Of a DNA stretch of 64,000 bases, positions 16,522-24,839 are shown piece after piece (the first letter of the stretch is position 1; each line of letters starts with the position of its first letter). Made by a program: the position numbers and the translations under genes. The DNA comes from Verrucomicrobiia bacterium (lineage in GTDB: Bacteria > Verrucomicrobiota > Verrucomicrobiia > Limisphaerales > DSYF01): contig DASTWL010000091.1 of assembly GCA_035765895.1 (NCBI GenBank), positions 41,565-105,564 of the forward strand, in the 5' to 3' direction. The notes under the pieces were generated by a model. It was given only the letters and a program-made list of their open reading frames with translations, was not told the origin of the DNA and did not search any database.

Positions 16522-19476
16522 TCATTGACGGACGCGATAGAAGCCCCGGCCGCTGTTCGTCGCTGCCGCGTCGATGAATTCCAGCGCGCCGTTCGTGTTG
16601 AATAAATTCGTGCGCTCCTCCCAGAACGGCAGGCTCGGGGCGAAATCCAGCCACACCAACCGCCCCGCCTCGCCCACGATGGCCAGCTGCATCCGGCCGT
16701 CCGGCAGGCGGGTGATGGCCCGGATTTGCGGCGGGGCGGGCGGCAGAATCCGCAGCGCCAGCAGGCCGTTGTTGGAATCAAGCGCATAGACGCAATCGCC
16801 GTTGAAATCCACGGCGCCGGTGGCATTCGCGTTAGCGTTGTCGGTGGCGAACGGTTGCGTGGCCAGCAGCACCGGCACGTTGTTGGACAATTCGTAAAGT
16901 TGAAAGGTGTCCGGCGTGTCGACGGCCACCCCACCGACCAGTCCGGCCGCCGGCTCGACGCCAATGGCCGTCACGGTGCCGGCCACCGCCGGGCTGCCGG
17001 TCGTTTGCACGACGGTTCCCGTGCCGGCCGCGAGGTCAAAGGCGATTTGACGCAGGGGCTGGCCGCTGGCCTTGCCCCAAAAGGTATCGCCTGCGCCAAA
17101 GGCGATGCCCAGACCGAACATGCCGTTGGTGCCACCGCTGACGGTCAGCGGATGCGGGACAAACGTGGTTCCGTCCGCTGTCGTGAACAACCCGGCGTTG
17201 GTGCCGTTGCGCGAGCCGATCAGAATCTGGGTGTTGGTTCCCGCCCCGCGCACCGCGAACGTGTCGCCCCAGCGTTCGACCAAAGCCGGCACCGGGTTTC
17301 CCGAAAACGCCACCGTGGGCGCCGTCCCGGGCGCGTCATCCGCCCAACGGTAAAGGCGAAACGCCGTGGTCGAGCCGTCCAGCGTCAGGTTCCCGACATA
17401 CACGGCGCCGTCATCCGCCGCCCCGATCATGTTCACCGCAAACGTGCCGCCCGCGATGAGTCCAACACCGTTGTCGAGCACGTGCAGATCCACACCGTTG
17501 GCGGCGTCCAAAACGTGCACGGTGTTTGACCCCGTCCGGCTCACGAGCAACAGCCGGCCGCTGACCGGATTGCCGGCGAGGCCGCGCTGGCTGCTGTCGG
17601 TCGAGCTCAAATAAGGTCGCGCCCCAGGCGCCACCGTCCACAACGGCAGCAGGCGGGCCGCAGGCGGCGGCACGAGCACCACCAAGGTGGCCACCTGGCT
17701 GGTCACCGCGCCGAATGGATTGGAGACGGCCACGGAGTAATCACCCGCGTCCTCCCCGCTCACCGCCGCCAGGCTGAAGCTGCTGTTCGTGGCGCCGGGC
17801 AGGGTGTTGTCCGCCTTGCGCCACTGGTAACTGAGCGGCGCCGGACCGGAAGCGGACACGCTGAACGTGGCGGGCGTGCCGGCGTAATTCGTCCGGCTCT
17901 CGGGCTGACCGACAATCGCCGGCAAATTTTGCAATGTCAGTTCCAGGTCGCGAGTAGCCACGACGCCGGCGGTGACCGTAACCTGATTGGAAGCCGGGGC
18001 ATAACCGGAAAACGCCGCCTGCACCGTGTAAGTTCCCGGCGGCAAATCCACGAAGCCATAAAAGCCCGTGGCGTCGTTCGTCTGCACGCGTGTCACCGGT
18101 CCGGTCACGGTAACCACCGCGCCGTCGAGGCCGTTGGTCAGATTGTCGTTGTAAATGGTGCCTTTCAGATGACCGGTCGTGGGCGCGGTTTTCCACGGCA
18201 TGACCGGGATCGTCGCGGTTTGCGCGTAGAGCGGCGGGGTCACCGGATCGTAGGCTGACGGATTGACAAGCGCGTCGAGAAAGGCGGCGCGCGCGACGCC
18301 GTCCTTGTTGGTGACGCGATACGAATAGCCCGCGCTGCCGCTGGCCGAATGGCCCGCCGACGAGGCGGTCCGCGTGAAGCGCAGTTGCGCAATCGCATCA
18401 ACCGCGGCGTTCAGGTAGAGGCCCGGGCCGATCAACGCCTGGCGGTTGTATTGGTTGTCCTTGGTGAAGTTGTTCCAGTTCGTCCATGCCTGCGTGTAGG
18501 CGCCGGCCTGGTCGAAATACGTCATCGGGACGTTGAGATCCAAAATTCCCTCCTCCAGCCAGCCACGCCAATCCTGCAACACGGTGTTCCACGCGGCGGA
18601 TGAGGCATACCACGTGGCGACGCTGGTGGGGCCCGGCGACCACGTGATCGTGTCGGCGGAAATCTTCAGTCCGGGCTTCAACGCGATGGCGTTCAAATAG
18701 ATTTTGCGCAGCAGGCCGGTGACCTGGTCGCGGCGAAACTGCTGCCACACCGGATCGGCGGGCGCCGGTTGCCCGGTGCGGCCAAAGCGCTGGTTGAAAC
18801 GCGCCACGGTGACGGGATTGTAGCCTTCGTCCAGGCTGGAATAGCGGATGTAATCGAAGTTCAACCCGTCCACGTCGTAGTTGCTGACGATGTCCATGCA
18901 GACGTTGAACGTGTGACGCTGCACTTCTGGATGTCCCGGATCGAACGTGTATTCGTTTCCAATCAGCGTGTTGCCATTTACATCGCGCAACAGCCAGTCG
19001 GGATGCAGATTCAACGGATGCGTCGGATCGGCCGGCAGGTTCGTGCCCTGCCAGATGTGGTAGGTGACGATCCACGCATGCACTTCGAGACGCTGGCCGA
19101 AATTCGGGTTGTGACACTTGGCAATCAAATCCGCCAGCGGGTCAAAACTGGCGGGCGTCACACTCGCATTCTTGGGTTCAAAGTGACTGTTGTAAAACGC
19201 GTCGCCCCGCCGGCGCACCTGCGCGAACACCGTGTTCAGATGGCCCCGGCGAAAGTCGTTGGTCAGCGTGTTGACCTCGGTCGCCGAGCGAAATCCAGCG
19301 CCCCAGGCATCGACCCACAACGCCCGGTATTCGTTCGTTTGCGCACGCAGACCCGGCGCAGCAAAATGCACCGCGAGACCGAGCGCGGCCGCGAACAGCC
19401 TTGCTCCACCAGCCCGGACGGCGCCCGAAGCGCTGCGGCCTGGCGGCCGCAGCGCTTCGGGTTGCACTTGGTTCAT
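16522..19476 (-). CDS. Secreted GHL10-type glycosidase with carboxypeptidase-regulatory, Ig-like and DUF4623-type propeller domains
   Basis: The ATG at 19476 is preferred over a GTG at 19488. The signal peptide ends GLRAQ near residue 46. Residues 50-390 are a glycosyl-hydrolase-like 10 (DUF187-type) barrel: EYRALWVDAWGAGF, LNTVFAQVRRRGDAFYNS and VDGLNFDYIRYSS. A carboxypeptidase regulatory-like beta-sandwich follows (TGFYGFVDLPPGTYTVQAAF), then an Ig-like domain (LSYQWRKADNTLPGATNS) and a propeller of DUF4623 type (QRGLAGNPVSGRLLLVSR, GAADDGAVYVGNL, GDTFAVRGAGTNTQIL). The last domain is homologous to both propellers of the adjacent upstream gene. The end GFYRVRQ is a typical secreted tail. 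It probably cleaves a polysaccharide outside the cell. Confidence 0.86.
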   Translation of the reverse strand: MNQVQPEALRPPGRSASGAVRAGGARLFAAALGLAVHFAAPGLRAQTNEYRALWVDAWGAGFRSATEVNTLTNDFRRGHLNTVFAQVRRRGDAFYNSHFEPKNASVTPASFDPLADLIAKCHNPNFGQRLEVHAWIVTYHIWQGTNLPADPTHPLNLHPDWLLRDVNGNTLIGNEYTFDPGHPEVQRHTFNVCMDIVSNYDVDGLNFDYIRYSSLDEGYNPVTVARFNQRFGRTGQPAPADPVWQQFRRDQVTGLLRKIYLNAIALKPGLKISADTITWSPGPTSVATWYASSAAWNTVLQDWRGWLEEGILDLNVPMTYFDQAGAYTQAWTNWNNFTKDNQYNRQALIGPGLYLNAAVDAIAQLRFTRTASSAGHSASGSAGYSYRVTNKDGVARAAFLDALVNPSAYDPVTPPLYAQTATIPVMPWKTAPTTGHLKGTIYNDNLTNGLDGAVVTVTGPVTRVQTNDATGFYGFVDLPPGTYTVQAAFSGYAPASNQVTVTAGVVATRDLELTLQNLPAIVGQPESRTNYAGTPATFSVSASGPAPLSYQWRKADNTLPGATNSSFSLAAVSGEDAGDYSVAVSNPFGAVTSQVATLVVLVPPPAARLLPLWTVAPGARPYLSSTDSSQRGLAGNPVSGRLLLVSRTGSNTVHVLDAANGVDLHVLDNGVGLIAGGTFAVNMIGAADDGAVYVGNLTLDGSTTAFRLYRWADDAPGTAPTVAFSGNPVPALVERWGDTFAVRGAGTNTQILIGSRNGTNAGLFTTADGTTFVPHPLTVSGGTNGMFGLGIAFGAGDTFWGKASGQPLRQIAFDLAAGTGTVVQTTGSPAVAGTVTAIGVEPAAGLVGGVAVDTPDTFQLYELSNNVPVLLATQPFATDNANANATGAVDFNGDCVYALDSNNGLLALRILPPAPPQIRAITRLPDGRMQLAIVGEAGRLVWLDFAPSLPFWEERTNLFNTNGALEFIDAAATNSGRGFYRVRQ
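19425..19460. terminator. Perfect 16-bp hairpin inside the first codons of the GHL10 gene
   Basis: Arms 19425-19440 and 19445-19460 pair perfectly around TGGC. The stem lies 34 bases after the stop of the upstream propeller gene and inside codons 6-17 of the downstream gene. It could end or attenuate transcription of the upstream gene, or block or protect the downstream start. There is no T-run. Confidence 0.5.
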
Positions 19477-19493
19477 CCGCCGACGCACACCGT

Positions 19494-21980
19494 TTACCGG
19501 CGGAGGCGGAAGAAGATCTGGCTGGCGCCGGAGTTCGTATAAGGACTCGTGGCGCCCAGCACGTCATTGTAGGGACCGGTAACGGCCGTCGCAGATTGCA
19601 GCACGCCCGGACCGTTCCACGACACCACGCCGCCCTGCACCGTGGAATCAATGAACAGCCGCGGGCCATACGACAGCGCAATCAGACCGTTGTTGGAGTC
19701 GAGCGCGAAGATGCGGCCGCGGGCCGTATCCACGGCGACCGCGCCGGTGCCATTGGCATTCGCGTTGTTGGAGCCGAAGACCTCGCGGTCCACCTGCACC
19801 GCCACCGGTTCGCCGGCGCTCACGTCCCACAGCGAAAGGTTCTGCGGCGTTTCGCCATAACCCACGGTGACCACCAGCCCGTTGGCGCTGTCCACGCCGA
19901 GCGGCGCCTGGGTGGTGGGCAGGTTGGTGTAAGTCGCCACGACCTGCGCCGTCCAGGTGTTCGTGTCAAACGCCACCTGACGCAGGTTGAAGCCGGACGA
20001 TTTCGCCCAGAAGGTGTTGCCGGCGCCAAAGGCCAGGCCCAGGCCCGCAAAGCCGTTGGCCTGCGCGTCGGGAGGCAGGTTTTCCACCGCGATGACGTTG
20101 GGCGAGAAGTAATAGCCATCCGCGGTTGTGAACAACACCAGATTGGTGCCCGTGCGGACCGAACAAAGGATTTCCGTGTCCACGCCCGCACCGCGCACGG
20201 CCATCGTGTCGCCCAGCCGGCCGATACCGGGGTTCCCCAAGTAAGCCTGGGTCACGAAGGAGAGCGGATCGGCATTCTGCCACCGATAGATGGTGAAGGA
20301 ATCCGAGGTGCCGTTCAGCAGCAGGTTGCCGACATACACGGCGCCGTCGTCTGCCACGCCGCACATGTTGATCGGCAGAATTCCGGGCGGCGGCGGATTG
20401 GGCGGATACAGGAAGCTGACGTCCAGCACGCCGACATCGGCGCCGGTATCCGCGTCCAGCAGGTAAACGGCGTTTGAGGGTGAACGGCTCACCACCACCA
20501 CCACGTTGGAAACCGCGTCGTAGGCAATGCCCCGCTGCGTGTCACCGGTGGTCAGGTAATCCCGGCTCCCGGGCGCGAGCGTCCAGAGATTTGACGCCAC
20601 ATTCGAGTAATTGCCCGGCAGGATGTTCAATGCGGCCACGCCGCTGGTGGCGGAACCGTAGGCGTTGGTGACGATGACGAAGTAGTTGCCGGCGTTACTG
20701 GTCTGCAAGGCCGGAATCGCGTAGCTGTTGGTCGTGGCCCCGCCGATGACGTTGGTGGTGCCGTTGTCGAAATACCACTGGTAGGACAACGGATCGGTGC
20801 CGCTGGCCACGACGCTCAGATTGACCGGATAACCGGCCACGTAAGTTCCCCCCCCGGAGGCGCTGCCCACGGTAGGCGGCGTATTCGTGACAATGCCGGT
20901 GAGTTGAAAGACCGACAGGCCGTTGTTGGGTTCGCCGAACACCCAGCGATCATTGTTCATGTCCACCAGTCCAAGGGCGTTGCCATTCGCGGAATACGGC
21001 GTGGGCAGCGGCTGATCGAGCACCACAAGGGCGGAATTGGCCGGCAGCAGCTGCAGGATTTTGGCGCGATGCGTCAGGTTGTTGGTGGCGGAACTGGTTG
21101 ACGTGGTCACGGTCGCAATCAGTTTGAGGCCGTTGGTTTCGTAATACTTCAGGCCGTTGTTTGCCGACTGGTCCATGTCAAACGCGCGGGCGATGCTTGA
21201 CGTCTGCGCCACAGGATCATAAGCCACCCGATAAACGCTCTTGCCGTTTGCGGCCTTGACGTAGAGCGCGTCATTGGTCGCTTCAAAAGTCACTCCGCCG
21301 CCCACAACGTTCGCGTTGGTCACATAAATGGACGTCGGCGTGAAATTGGTGGCCATGGCATCGGTGGCCTTGAACAGGACGAAATTAGTGGTGATGGCCG
21401 TGCCGGAGCCGTTGCCCACCAGCACAATCTCGGTGCCGGCGCCGCTGCCGCGCAAATCCATGTAGTCGCCCAGCCGGGCCGGGAACGACGTGCCGGCACC
21501 GCTGTCATACACCACCAACGGCGGTGTGCTGAAATCTGTGTCCGACTCCCAACGGTAGATCAACAAACGCGAGGCTGCTGAGCCCGACAGGTTGCAGGCG
21601 TAAACATGCCCGTCATCCGAGACCCGCGTGCCGATCAAGGCCAGGGTGCCGCCCGAAACGGTTGGCGCCGCGCCCGAGCCCAGCTTGTTGTAACCGTTGG
21701 CGCCATCAAGCGTGGAGACGTGATTCGAACCGCCCGCGCGGCTGGCGTAAACGACATTGGCCGTCACGGGACTGATGGCGACGCCGCGCACCGAGTCGCC
21801 GGACGCCGGCAGATCGGGATAGGAATTATTTGTAATGCTCCAGACGCTCGTGAATTCCGGTGTCTGTGCGCGTGCCGCGATGGTCACTAGAGCGAGCGCC
21901 AATACGGTTAGACCGCTCATGATCGCTGGCGCCCGGCGGCACCAACACCGGCGAATATTGAGGGTGATATGTGTCTTCAT
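19494..21980 (-). CDS. Secreted protein with two DUF4623-type propellers and an Ig-like domain
   Basis: The protein has 828 residues with a signal peptide (IMSGLTVLALALVTIAARAQ). The first propeller (about 40-355) and the second (about 465-750) share repeated phrases such as SVRGVAISPVTANVVYASR / QRGIAYDAVSNVVVVVSR and LGDYMDLRGSGAGTEIVLVG / LGDTMAVRGAGVDTEILCSV. An Ig-like domain with LSYQWYFDNGTTNVIGGATT lies between them. The C-terminus SQIFFRLRR is the common secretion-type ending. No catalytic residues are recognised, so binding of a polysaccharide or protein is the likely role. The upstream region holds the degenerate copy D of the 32-bp motif. Confidence 0.8.
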   Translation of the reverse strand: MKTHITLNIRRCWCRRAPAIMSGLTVLALALVTIAARAQTPEFTSVWSITNNSYPDLPASGDSVRGVAISPVTANVVYASRAGGSNHVSTLDGANGYNKLGSGAAPTVSGGTLALIGTRVSDDGHVYACNLSGSAASRLLIYRWESDTDFSTPPLVVYDSGAGTSFPARLGDYMDLRGSGAGTEIVLVGNGSGTAITTNFVLFKATDAMATNFTPTSIYVTNANVVGGGVTFEATNDALYVKAANGKSVYRVAYDPVAQTSSIARAFDMDQSANNGLKYYETNGLKLIATVTTSTSSATNNLTHRAKILQLLPANSALVVLDQPLPTPYSANGNALGLVDMNNDRWVFGEPNNGLSVFQLTGIVTNTPPTVGSASGGGTYVAGYPVNLSVVASGTDPLSYQWYFDNGTTNVIGGATTNSYAIPALQTSNAGNYFVIVTNAYGSATSGVAALNILPGNYSNVASNLWTLAPGSRDYLTTGDTQRGIAYDAVSNVVVVVSRSPSNAVYLLDADTGADVGVLDVSFLYPPNPPPPGILPINMCGVADDGAVYVGNLLLNGTSDSFTIYRWQNADPLSFVTQAYLGNPGIGRLGDTMAVRGAGVDTEILCSVRTGTNLVLFTTADGYYFSPNVIAVENLPPDAQANGFAGLGLAFGAGNTFWAKSSGFNLRQVAFDTNTWTAQVVATYTNLPTTQAPLGVDSANGLVVTVGYGETPQNLSLWDVSAGEPVAVQVDREVFGSNNANANGTGAVAVDTARGRIFALDSNNGLIALSYGPRLFIDSTVQGGVVSWNGPGVLQSATAVTGPYNDVLGATSPYTNSGASQIFFRLRR

Positions 21981-22308
21981 GGTCGGATTGATCCTGAGTT
22001 GATTGGTTCTGTGGATTGGGGTTTGTGATGGTCCAAGTTTTTAATTCGGGGTCAGCTTCCAATGTAATGGGCGGCTTCCGGTGTCGAAGCACAAAATTGT
22101 ATCACTTCTTGCAGATACGTAACAGCGCAACACCGGCGACAGCGAAAGCCGGCGCGCCAACAAATGGAGAATTTGCATCGTGCCGGAACCCGCGCCGCAA
22201 CCACGTCCGGCGCGCCAAGATCGATTGAGAAAATCAAACGCCCCGCGCCTCAACCGCCTCACCAGCGGCACAGAATATTTGACTGCAATAATTTGCTGCG
22301 GCTGAAGA
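21981..22308. other. Intergenic region upstream of the propeller gene
   Basis: This 328-base stretch has no convincing gene; the short frames in it lack start signals and family features. It carries the degenerate 32-bp motif copy at 22093-22124 and an AT-richer leader before the ATG at 21980. No RNA gene is recognised. Confidence 0.5.
22093..22124 (-). promoter_or_regulatory. 32-bp upstream motif, degenerate copy D
   Basis: Aligned without gaps, it matches copy C at 21 of 32 positions, including the outer TGTTAC and an AC-AA-TTT end on the minus strand. It lies 113 bases upstream of the secreted propeller gene, similar to the spacing of the other copies. It is weaker than copies A to C and may be chance. 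Confidence 0.35.
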
Positions 22309-23358
22309 CTAAAACATCACGAGGTTGTCCGTGCGGATGGATCGCTCTTCCGCCTCGCAGATTTCCAGGGCCGTGACGCCATCCTGCGCGGTGACCAGGC
22401 TGGGCGCTGTGTGGTGCGCGACGCATTCCACGAAGTAGGCGATTTCGTTTTCGTAACCGTCGCCCGGCTCGCATGGAAGTCCCCGCGGCGCCCGCCCGGC
22501 CTCCGTCAGCACCAACGCATTGGCGCCGCGGGCGAGGTTGTAGTCCAGCGTCGCCCGCTCACACAACAGGGTGAATTCCATGTTGAATCCGCTCGCCAGC
22601 AACCAGCTGCCCTCGGCATGAACCGCCGGCCCCCCGGGATAGTTATAGTGCGTGACCACGTGATTGATGGCGCCGGCCGCATCCCGGACACCGGACGAAA
22701 ACACGCTCGCCGGCCGGCCGAACAGGAAATTGACGAAGTCGGTGTCGTGAATGTGCAAATCGAACAAGGCACCCCCGAGATCGCTGCCGCCATCCTTGTA
22801 GGTGCCGTTCCGTCCCCAGGCGGGCATTTCCGAAACGCGCCGGAACCGTGCCGCGAGGACGCGCCCGTAAGTGGCGTTCGCCACGATCTGCTTCAGCTCC
22901 CGCCAGCCCGGCCAGAAGCGCATGCACATCGCGGGCATCAAAAACCCGGCAGCCTCGCGGGTCGCGGCCAACAGTTCCCGGGCATCCCCGGCCGTGCGGG
23001 CCAGGGGCTTTTCGCAAAGCACGTGCTTGCCCGCGCGCAACGCCGCCACGGCCTGCCCGCAATGCAGCGGCGTTGGCGTGCAAATGTCCACCAGATCAAT
23101 TTGCGGATCCTGCAACAACGCATCGAAGTCACGATACACTTTAACTCCGTCGCCCAGGACGATGTCGCCGGCCTGCTGGATGTTGCCGCTCACGCCGGAC
23201 AGCACCCCGTTGACGGGCGCGCGATTGGCATCGCAGACCGCGGCCACACGGGCCAGGGGATGTTTGAGATGCCCCCGCAAATGAGTGACGCCCATGAAAC
23301 CGAGACCGACCACGGCCACCTGCACCGGGGCCGGATGCCCGCACGCCATTGCCACCAT
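22309..23358 (-). CDS. Cytoplasmic Gfo/Idh/MocA family oxidoreductase
   Basis: A much longer frame runs into the upstream gene; the ATG at 23358, eight bases after that gene's stop, fits the family (ATG 23349 is an alternative). VQVAVVGLGFMGVTHLRGHL is the nucleotide-binding N-terminus, VDICTPTPLHCGQAVAALRA and HVLCEKPLARTAG carry the EKP signature, and GGALFDLHIHDTDFVNFL includes the family histidine region. Unlike the paralogue near 13 kb it has no Tat signal. It is paired with a sugar isomerase-like gene in the same order as that exported set, but reversed in gene position. The substrate is unknown. Confidence 0.88.
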   Translation of the reverse strand: MVAMACGHPAPVQVAVVGLGFMGVTHLRGHLKHPLARVAAVCDANRAPVNGVLSGVSGNIQQAGDIVLGDGVKVYRDFDALLQDPQIDLVDICTPTPLHCGQAVAALRAGKHVLCEKPLARTAGDARELLAATREAAGFLMPAMCMRFWPGWRELKQIVANATYGRVLAARFRRVSEMPAWGRNGTYKDGGSDLGGALFDLHIHDTDFVNFLFGRPASVFSSGVRDAAGAINHVVTHYNYPGGPAVHAEGSWLLASGFNMEFTLLCERATLDYNLARGANALVLTEAGRAPRGLPCEPGDGYENEIAYFVECVAHHTAPSLVTAQDGVTALEICEAEERSIRTDNLVMF

Positions 23359-23366
23359 AGGTTTGT

Positions 23367-24203
23367 TCAGTTGAAGGTTTTTTCCACCACGGCGCGCGCC
23401 GTCCGGATGTCCTGCACGCGTTGCGAGCCCTGTTCGCGTTCGATGGCCAGATAGACGTTGAAGATGACCTGCTTGAACGTGGCGAAGAAGGCGCGCCAGT
23501 CCACCTCGCCGGCCCCCATGGGAACTTCTTCGCCCCACGTGCCGGGAACCTGCGTGCGCCGCGCGTCCTTGAGGTGCACCTGCCGGATCCACGGCGCGAG
23601 GATGCGCAGCGCCTGCACGGGATCGCCCTTGTCGTAGAGAATCATGTTGGCCGGATCGAAGTTCACGCCGATGTTCGGGTGATTGAGTTTGTGGAGCAGT
23701 TCGGCCAGTTCCGGGGCGGTTTCCTGACCCGTCTCCAAGCCGACGAGAATATTGTGGACCATGAAGATGTCGGCCATGACGTCCAGCCGTTGCATCATCT
23801 TCGCGAAGGCCGGATCGGACTCGTCCGAAGGCAGAAAGCCGGCGTGAAAGGTCACCAGCTTGAGGCCCATTTTACTGGCGATGGCGGCACAGGCCTGAAA
23901 GTTCTTCCGGTTCTGCTCCCAAGTCACGTCGGGTGCAATGCCGCCCGTCAGGCGGATGGACTCGAGCGTGGAGTAATCCTCGCCAATGCAGCCGACCATG
24001 CCCGAAACAACCTCGATGTTGTTTTCGCGCAGGATGCGGCCCGTGTCGCCCCACACCTTGGGTGCGCTGCGCAAGGGATCCAGGGCCAGTTGCACCCGCC
24101 GCACGCCGGTGGCGCGCACCTTCTGAACCAGGTCGTCAGGGTTTTCCGGCTGCAAGGACCAGGTGCAGACGGCAAGGCGTTCAATAAAGGATCCAGCACT
24201 CAT
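23367..24203 (-). CDS. Sugar phosphate isomerase/epimerase-like TIM-barrel protein
   Basis: The start ATG 24203 gives MSAGSFIERLAVCTWSL; an upstream extension lacks family similarity. LVTFHAGFLPSDESDP, ILVGLETGQETAPELAELL, NIGVNFDPANMILYDKGDP and IRQVHLKDARRTQ are the metal-site strands of the xylose isomerase-like fold (Glu, Asp and His ligands). It has no signal peptide and so is cytoplasmic. It is followed after eight bases by a Gfo/Idh/MocA oxidoreductase, a usual partner in the stepwise conversion of sugars or inositols. Confidence 0.87.
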   Translation of the reverse strand: MSAGSFIERLAVCTWSLQPENPDDLVQKVRATGVRRVQLALDPLRSAPKVWGDTGRILRENNIEVVSGMVGCIGEDYSTLESIRLTGGIAPDVTWEQNRKNFQACAAIASKMGLKLVTFHAGFLPSDESDPAFAKMMQRLDVMADIFMVHNILVGLETGQETAPELAELLHKLNHPNIGVNFDPANMILYDKGDPVQALRILAPWIRQVHLKDARRTQVPGTWGEEVPMGAGEVDWRAFFATFKQVIFNVYLAIEREQGSQRVQDIRTARAVVEKTFN

Positions 24204-24331
24204 CCAGCTTGATTGGCAAATGGGTTTAATGCATGGGGCGGAGTCGCGTGACTCCATGGGTGATTGTGCCGCGAAGCGACGGCTTCAACCACCGGAAAGT
24301 AACGGGGCGCGAGGGGTTCCGGGAACATGCG

Positions 24332-24643
24332 TCACGCGGCCTGACACTGCAGCCGGACAAAAATCGTTTCGGGGCTTTTGAGGGCAAGCTGCACCGGCAC
24401 CTGGGTGACGCGCGGCGCCTTCAGGAAGCGGCCGCCATGCTCAACGGGAATGTCGGAGGCAATGATGACCCCGTCGGCATTGTCCACTTCCGCCTGGGAA
24501 AGCTGGTTCTCAATGCCCACGGCGCCTTGGGTCTCCACTTTGATGACATGCCCGAGCTTGCGCGCGGCCTTTTCGAGTTGCGCCGCGGCCAAGTAGGCCT
24601 GCGCAATTCCCGTGGGACATGCTGTAACGGCGACAAATCTCAT
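24332..24643 (-). CDS. Stand-alone fructose-type PTS EIIB protein
   Basis: The ATG at 24643 follows a GGGAAG-like ribosome site and gives 103 residues. MRFVAVTACPTGIAQAYLAA is the phosphorylation-site region of fructose-family PTS EIIB domains, with phospho-Cys9. HVIKVETQGAVGIENQL and VIIASDIPVEHGGRF match the rest of the domain. Normally this domain is fused to EIIA or EIIC; no EI, HPr, EIIA or EIIC gene is present in the window. It lies 154 bases downstream of copy A of the 32-bp motif. A regulatory role or partnership with components elsewhere is possible. Confidence 0.85.
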   Translation of the reverse strand: MRFVAVTACPTGIAQAYLAAAQLEKAARKLGHVIKVETQGAVGIENQLSQAEVDNADGVIIASDIPVEHGGRFLKAPRVTQVPVQLALKSPETIFVRLQCQAA

Positions 24644-24796
24644 ATCACGACTTCCCAGTGGCAAAAAAACCGGCCATGCCACTCCCGCACCCGGGTTTCG
24701 GTATCCCGCGCCCGCAGGCCCAAGGCCCGCAAATGCGTGGAGCTTTCCGAACCAGTGCGCCTGAGCGTAGCCACCCTCCGCCGGGCGCGATATGGT

Positions 24797-24828
24797 AAAG
24801 ATGTGGCTTTTTTTACAGTTTTGTAACA
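24797..24828 (-). promoter_or_regulatory. 32-bp upstream motif, copy A (PTS EIIB gene)
   Basis: On the minus strand it reads TGTTACAAAACTG, an A-rich centre, then GCCACATCTTT. It matches copy B at 27 of 32 positions. It is placed 154 bases upstream of the EIIB start and 12 bases past the stop of the amidase gene, so it serves the EIIB gene if it is a promoter element. Confidence 0.6.
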
Positions 24829-24839
24829 TGGCGACGCGC

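Noticed and set aside
24245..24338. Eight-base inverted repeat CGCGTGAC/GTCACGCG around the end of the PTS EIIB gene
   Set aside because: Arms are short and nearly 80 bases apart; chance is likely in this GC-rich DNA.
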